Shown here piece after piece: positions 24,425 to 26,086 of a DNA stretch of 26,086 bases. The notes beneath the pieces were generated by a model. That model ran no database searches. It had not been told where the DNA came from and worked only from the letters and a program-made list of their open reading frames with translations. Position numbers and translations under genes: made by a program. Source of the DNA: JAAFHB01 sp038240855 (lineage in GTDB: Bacteria; Bacteroidota; Bacteroidia; Bacteroidales; Prolixibacteraceae); assembly GCA_038240855.1 (NCBI GenBank), contig JBBRGI010000010.1:1-26086 (forward strand), in the 5' to 3' direction. How positions within the stretch are numbered: position 1 is the stretch's first letter; each line of letters begins with the position of its first letter.

Positions 24425-25646
24425 CCATTACAATACTATCATCAACAATTACCCCGATCGCCAAAATAATTCCGGTAAGAGACATGATGTTTGATGAAAT
24501 ATTAAATGCATTCAGCAATATAAAAGCTACTGCAATAGAGATTGGCATCTGAATAAGAATAATCAGGGCACTGCGCCAATGAAATAAAAAGAAGAGTACT
24601 ACAAGAGAAACTGCTATCATTTCCTCAACCAGTGTCCCTTTAACTGATTTCACGGCATCTTCAATCAGTGTACTACGATCATAGACTATTTTAAAGGTAA
24701 TGCCAGCCGGAAGTCCTTTGGTAACTTCCTTCATTTTTTCCTTGACTGCCATTATTACTTTATCGGCATTTTCATTATAACGCATCACGACAATACCTCC
24801 GACAACCTCACCCTCTCCATTCTCATCAAATATTCCAAGCCTGAGATCACTTCCCTCGTGGACAGATCCAATATCCTGGATACGTATTGGGACACCGTTA
24901 TATACTCCCACAGCAATTTTTTCAATATCTTCAGGATGTTTAATGTAACCGAGTCCCCTTACCATATACCCAATATCTGACATCTCAAACTTCCGACCGC
25001 TTACATCATTGTTATTCTCGCGTGTTGCTTTAAGAACATCACCCAATGGAATATTATAATAGTTAAGTTTATGGGGATCTACCAATATCTGATATTGCTT
25101 CTGAAATCCGCCGAAAGAGGCTACCTCACTTACACCGGGAACCGTCTGAAGTGCAAATTTTACATACCAATCCTGGAGCGCCCTAAGTTCACCTAGGTCA
25201 TATCCCTGGCTGTTTAATGTATACCAAAAAATATGACCTACCCCCGTGCCATCAGGCCCAAGAGAGGAGGCAACTCCATCAGGCAGTAGTTGTTGTGCGG
25301 AACTTAGCCGCTCAAGAACACGTGTTCTGGCCCAATAAATTTCTGCCTCATCTTCGAAAATAATATAAATGAAACTCATTCCGAACATCGAAGTTCCCCT
25401 GATATTTTTGACTTTAGGAATCCCCTGGAGATTTGACACCAGAGGATAAGTTATCTGATCTTCAATGACCTGAGGACTTCGCCCGGGCCATTCTGTAAAC
25501 ACAATTACCTGATTTTCTGATACATCTGGTATTGCATCAATCGGGTTAGTGCCAACAGAAAAGATACCAAAGGTAAACAGGACGGCCGCTAAAACCAAGA
25601 CGACATAACGGTTTTGCAATGAAAAAGAAATAATTTTTTCAACCAT
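24372..25646 (-). CDS. cusA: CusA-like heavy-metal RND pump, N-terminal part (before frameshift)
   Basis: The 424-residue frame begins MVEKIISFSLQNRYVVLVLA, a standard HME-RND start, and contains NPIDAIPDVSENQVIV, the first porter domain (for example DGTGVGHIFWYTL, DWYVKFALQTVPGVSEVASF) and membrane helices 2 to 4, ending with GVIVDDSIVMVENSYRRLA. The conserved acidic pair in helix 4 that takes part in proton transfer is present (VDD). The stop codon TAA at 24372 interrupts the cytoplasmic linker before helix 5. Reading GAATAAG as GAAAAG would continue the chain into the next frame. It is the first gene of the operon, after a plausible promoter. Confidence 0.87.
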   Translation of the reverse strand: MVEKIISFSLQNRYVVLVLAAVLFTFGIFSVGTNPIDAIPDVSENQVIVFTEWPGRSPQVIEDQITYPLVSNLQGIPKVKNIRGTSMFGMSFIYIIFEDEAEIYWARTRVLERLSSAQQLLPDGVASSLGPDGTGVGHIFWYTLNSQGYDLGELRALQDWYVKFALQTVPGVSEVASFGGFQKQYQILVDPHKLNYYNIPLGDVLKATRENNNDVSGRKFEMSDIGYMVRGLGYIKHPEDIEKIAVGVYNGVPIRIQDIGSVHEGSDLRLGIFDENGEGEVVGGIVVMRYNENADKVIMAVKEKMKEVTKGLPAGITFKIVYDRSTLIEDAVKSVKGTLVEEMIAVSLVVLFFLFHWRSALIILIQMPISIAVAFILLNAFNISSNIMSLTGIILAIGVIVDDSIVMVENSYRRLANEADNASE

Positions 25647-25697
25647 AATAGATTCTAATTATCGTAAATTATCCGGTTTAATCAGCCTGTCTATAAT

Positions 25698-25728
25698 CAT
25701 ACGTATAATTAAAAAGTTTGGTTTCAAA
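25698..25728 (-). promoter_or_regulatory. Promoter candidate for the metal operon
   Basis: On the minus strand TTTG (25728-25725), 19 bases of spacer and TACGTATG (25705-25698) match the Bacteroidota promoter with one mismatch in the -7 box. The start site would be near 25691, giving a leader of about 45 bases. A small inverted repeat AGTTTG-4-CAAACT (25715-25730) overlaps the -33 box and could bind a regulator. Confidence 0.5.
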
Positions 25729-25818
25729 CTGGCAGAACATAACCGGGCATTGTTTACTTTTCAATCATTAACTGAACATGACTAATTTTAGAATAGAAAC
25801 TTGAATATTTATTTATAA

Positions 25819-25844
25819 GTTACCCCAGCCAAAGCCGGGGTAAC
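25819..25844 (-). terminator. Hairpin terminator after the T9SS protein gene
   Basis: GTTACCCC (25819-25826) pairs with GGGGTAAC (25837-25844), with two more G-C pairs above a mismatch. It begins 45 bases after the stop codon of the minus-strand gene at the window edge and is followed by an A/T-rich stretch. Confidence 0.55.
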
Positions 25845-25889
25845 CCAATCAACTGAATTTCAGAGAAGACCTCAGTTCATCATAAACAA

Positions 25890-26086
25890 TTATCTTATTT
25901 TAATGAACTTACCAGTGATCAATAGATCATTCCACCTCAGGTAGTAGAGATACGTCCCTGCGGGAAGTGATTTTTCAAAGAGTACGGTTTGGGTTATTCC
26001 TGCTTCGACATCTGCATCAAAAATTCTGGCAATACGCTGACCATTCATTGACGTGATATCGAGTGTTACTTTTGCATTATCGCTGA
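25890..26086 (-). CDS. T9SS-exported protein, C-terminal sorting domain (partial)
   Basis: Sixty-five codons are visible. They read VTLDITSMNGQRIARIF near the start and GTYLYYLRWNDLLITGKFI just before the final KIR and stop. This is the type A C-terminal sorting domain (Por secretion tail), with the usual MNGQ turn, the GTYLYYL strand and the TGKFIKI end. The protein would be carried across the outer membrane by the type IX system and released or anchored at the surface. The passenger domain lies outside the window, so its role is unknown. Confidence 0.85.
   Translation of the reverse strand, partial: SDNAKVTLDITSMNGQRIARIFDADVEAGITQTVLFEKSLPAGTYLYYLRWNDLLITGKFIKIR

Overview
The window looks like a chromosomal segment of a Bacteroidota bacterium. 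The evidence is a type IX secretion (T9SS) sorting domain at the right edge, a TonB-dependent receptor, a FISUMP protein, a CusA/CusB-type efflux system with a heavy-metal-binding domain, weak A/T-rich ribosome sites, and several promoters of the Bacteroidota form TTTG-N19-TAnnTTTG. No RNA gene, CRISPR array or complete insertion sequence was seen.

Left part (1 to about 4480): an accessory region dominated by toxin-antitoxin (TA) genes and their remains, all on the minus strand. It holds the start of a ParE-like toxin with its antitoxin, an AAA ATPase/DUF4143 gene with duplicated operator-like repeats, and an intact mazEF pair. Remains include a hicB with an internal deletion and a second mazEF broken into two pieces that lie 3.2 kb apart in the same orientation. 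A fragment of a FAD-dependent oxidoreductase, REP-like hairpins and an IS21-like terminal repeat array fill the gaps. The two mazEF pieces suggest that the DNA between them was inserted or rearranged into an older mazEF locus.

Middle part (4438 to 16670): nitrogen metabolism. A minus-strand group porin - PII - amt ends at a perfect 18-bp hairpin terminator. On the plus strand come a purple-acid-phosphatase-like phosphoesterase, argH, and gltB-gltD (glutamate synthase). A well-formed promoter and two overlapping palindromes precede gltB. Ammonium entry, PII sensing, glutamate formation and arginine synthesis are thus neighbours.

Right part (16731 to 25730): a minus-strand metal operon that reads cusA-like RND pump (split by a one-base frameshift), an adaptor with two tandem metal-binding domains, a second lipoprotein adaptor, a FISUMP protein, an unlisted 28-residue membrane microprotein, and a TonB-dependent receptor. 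The receptor carries a CxxxM and HxM pair spaced as in the copper receptor OprC. The last three genes overlap by ATGA at each junction. No outer-membrane channel gene is present. The operon therefore joins metal efflux parts to a probable copper importer, and this is the most unusual arrangement in the window. The 3' end of a T9SS-exported protein gene closes the window.
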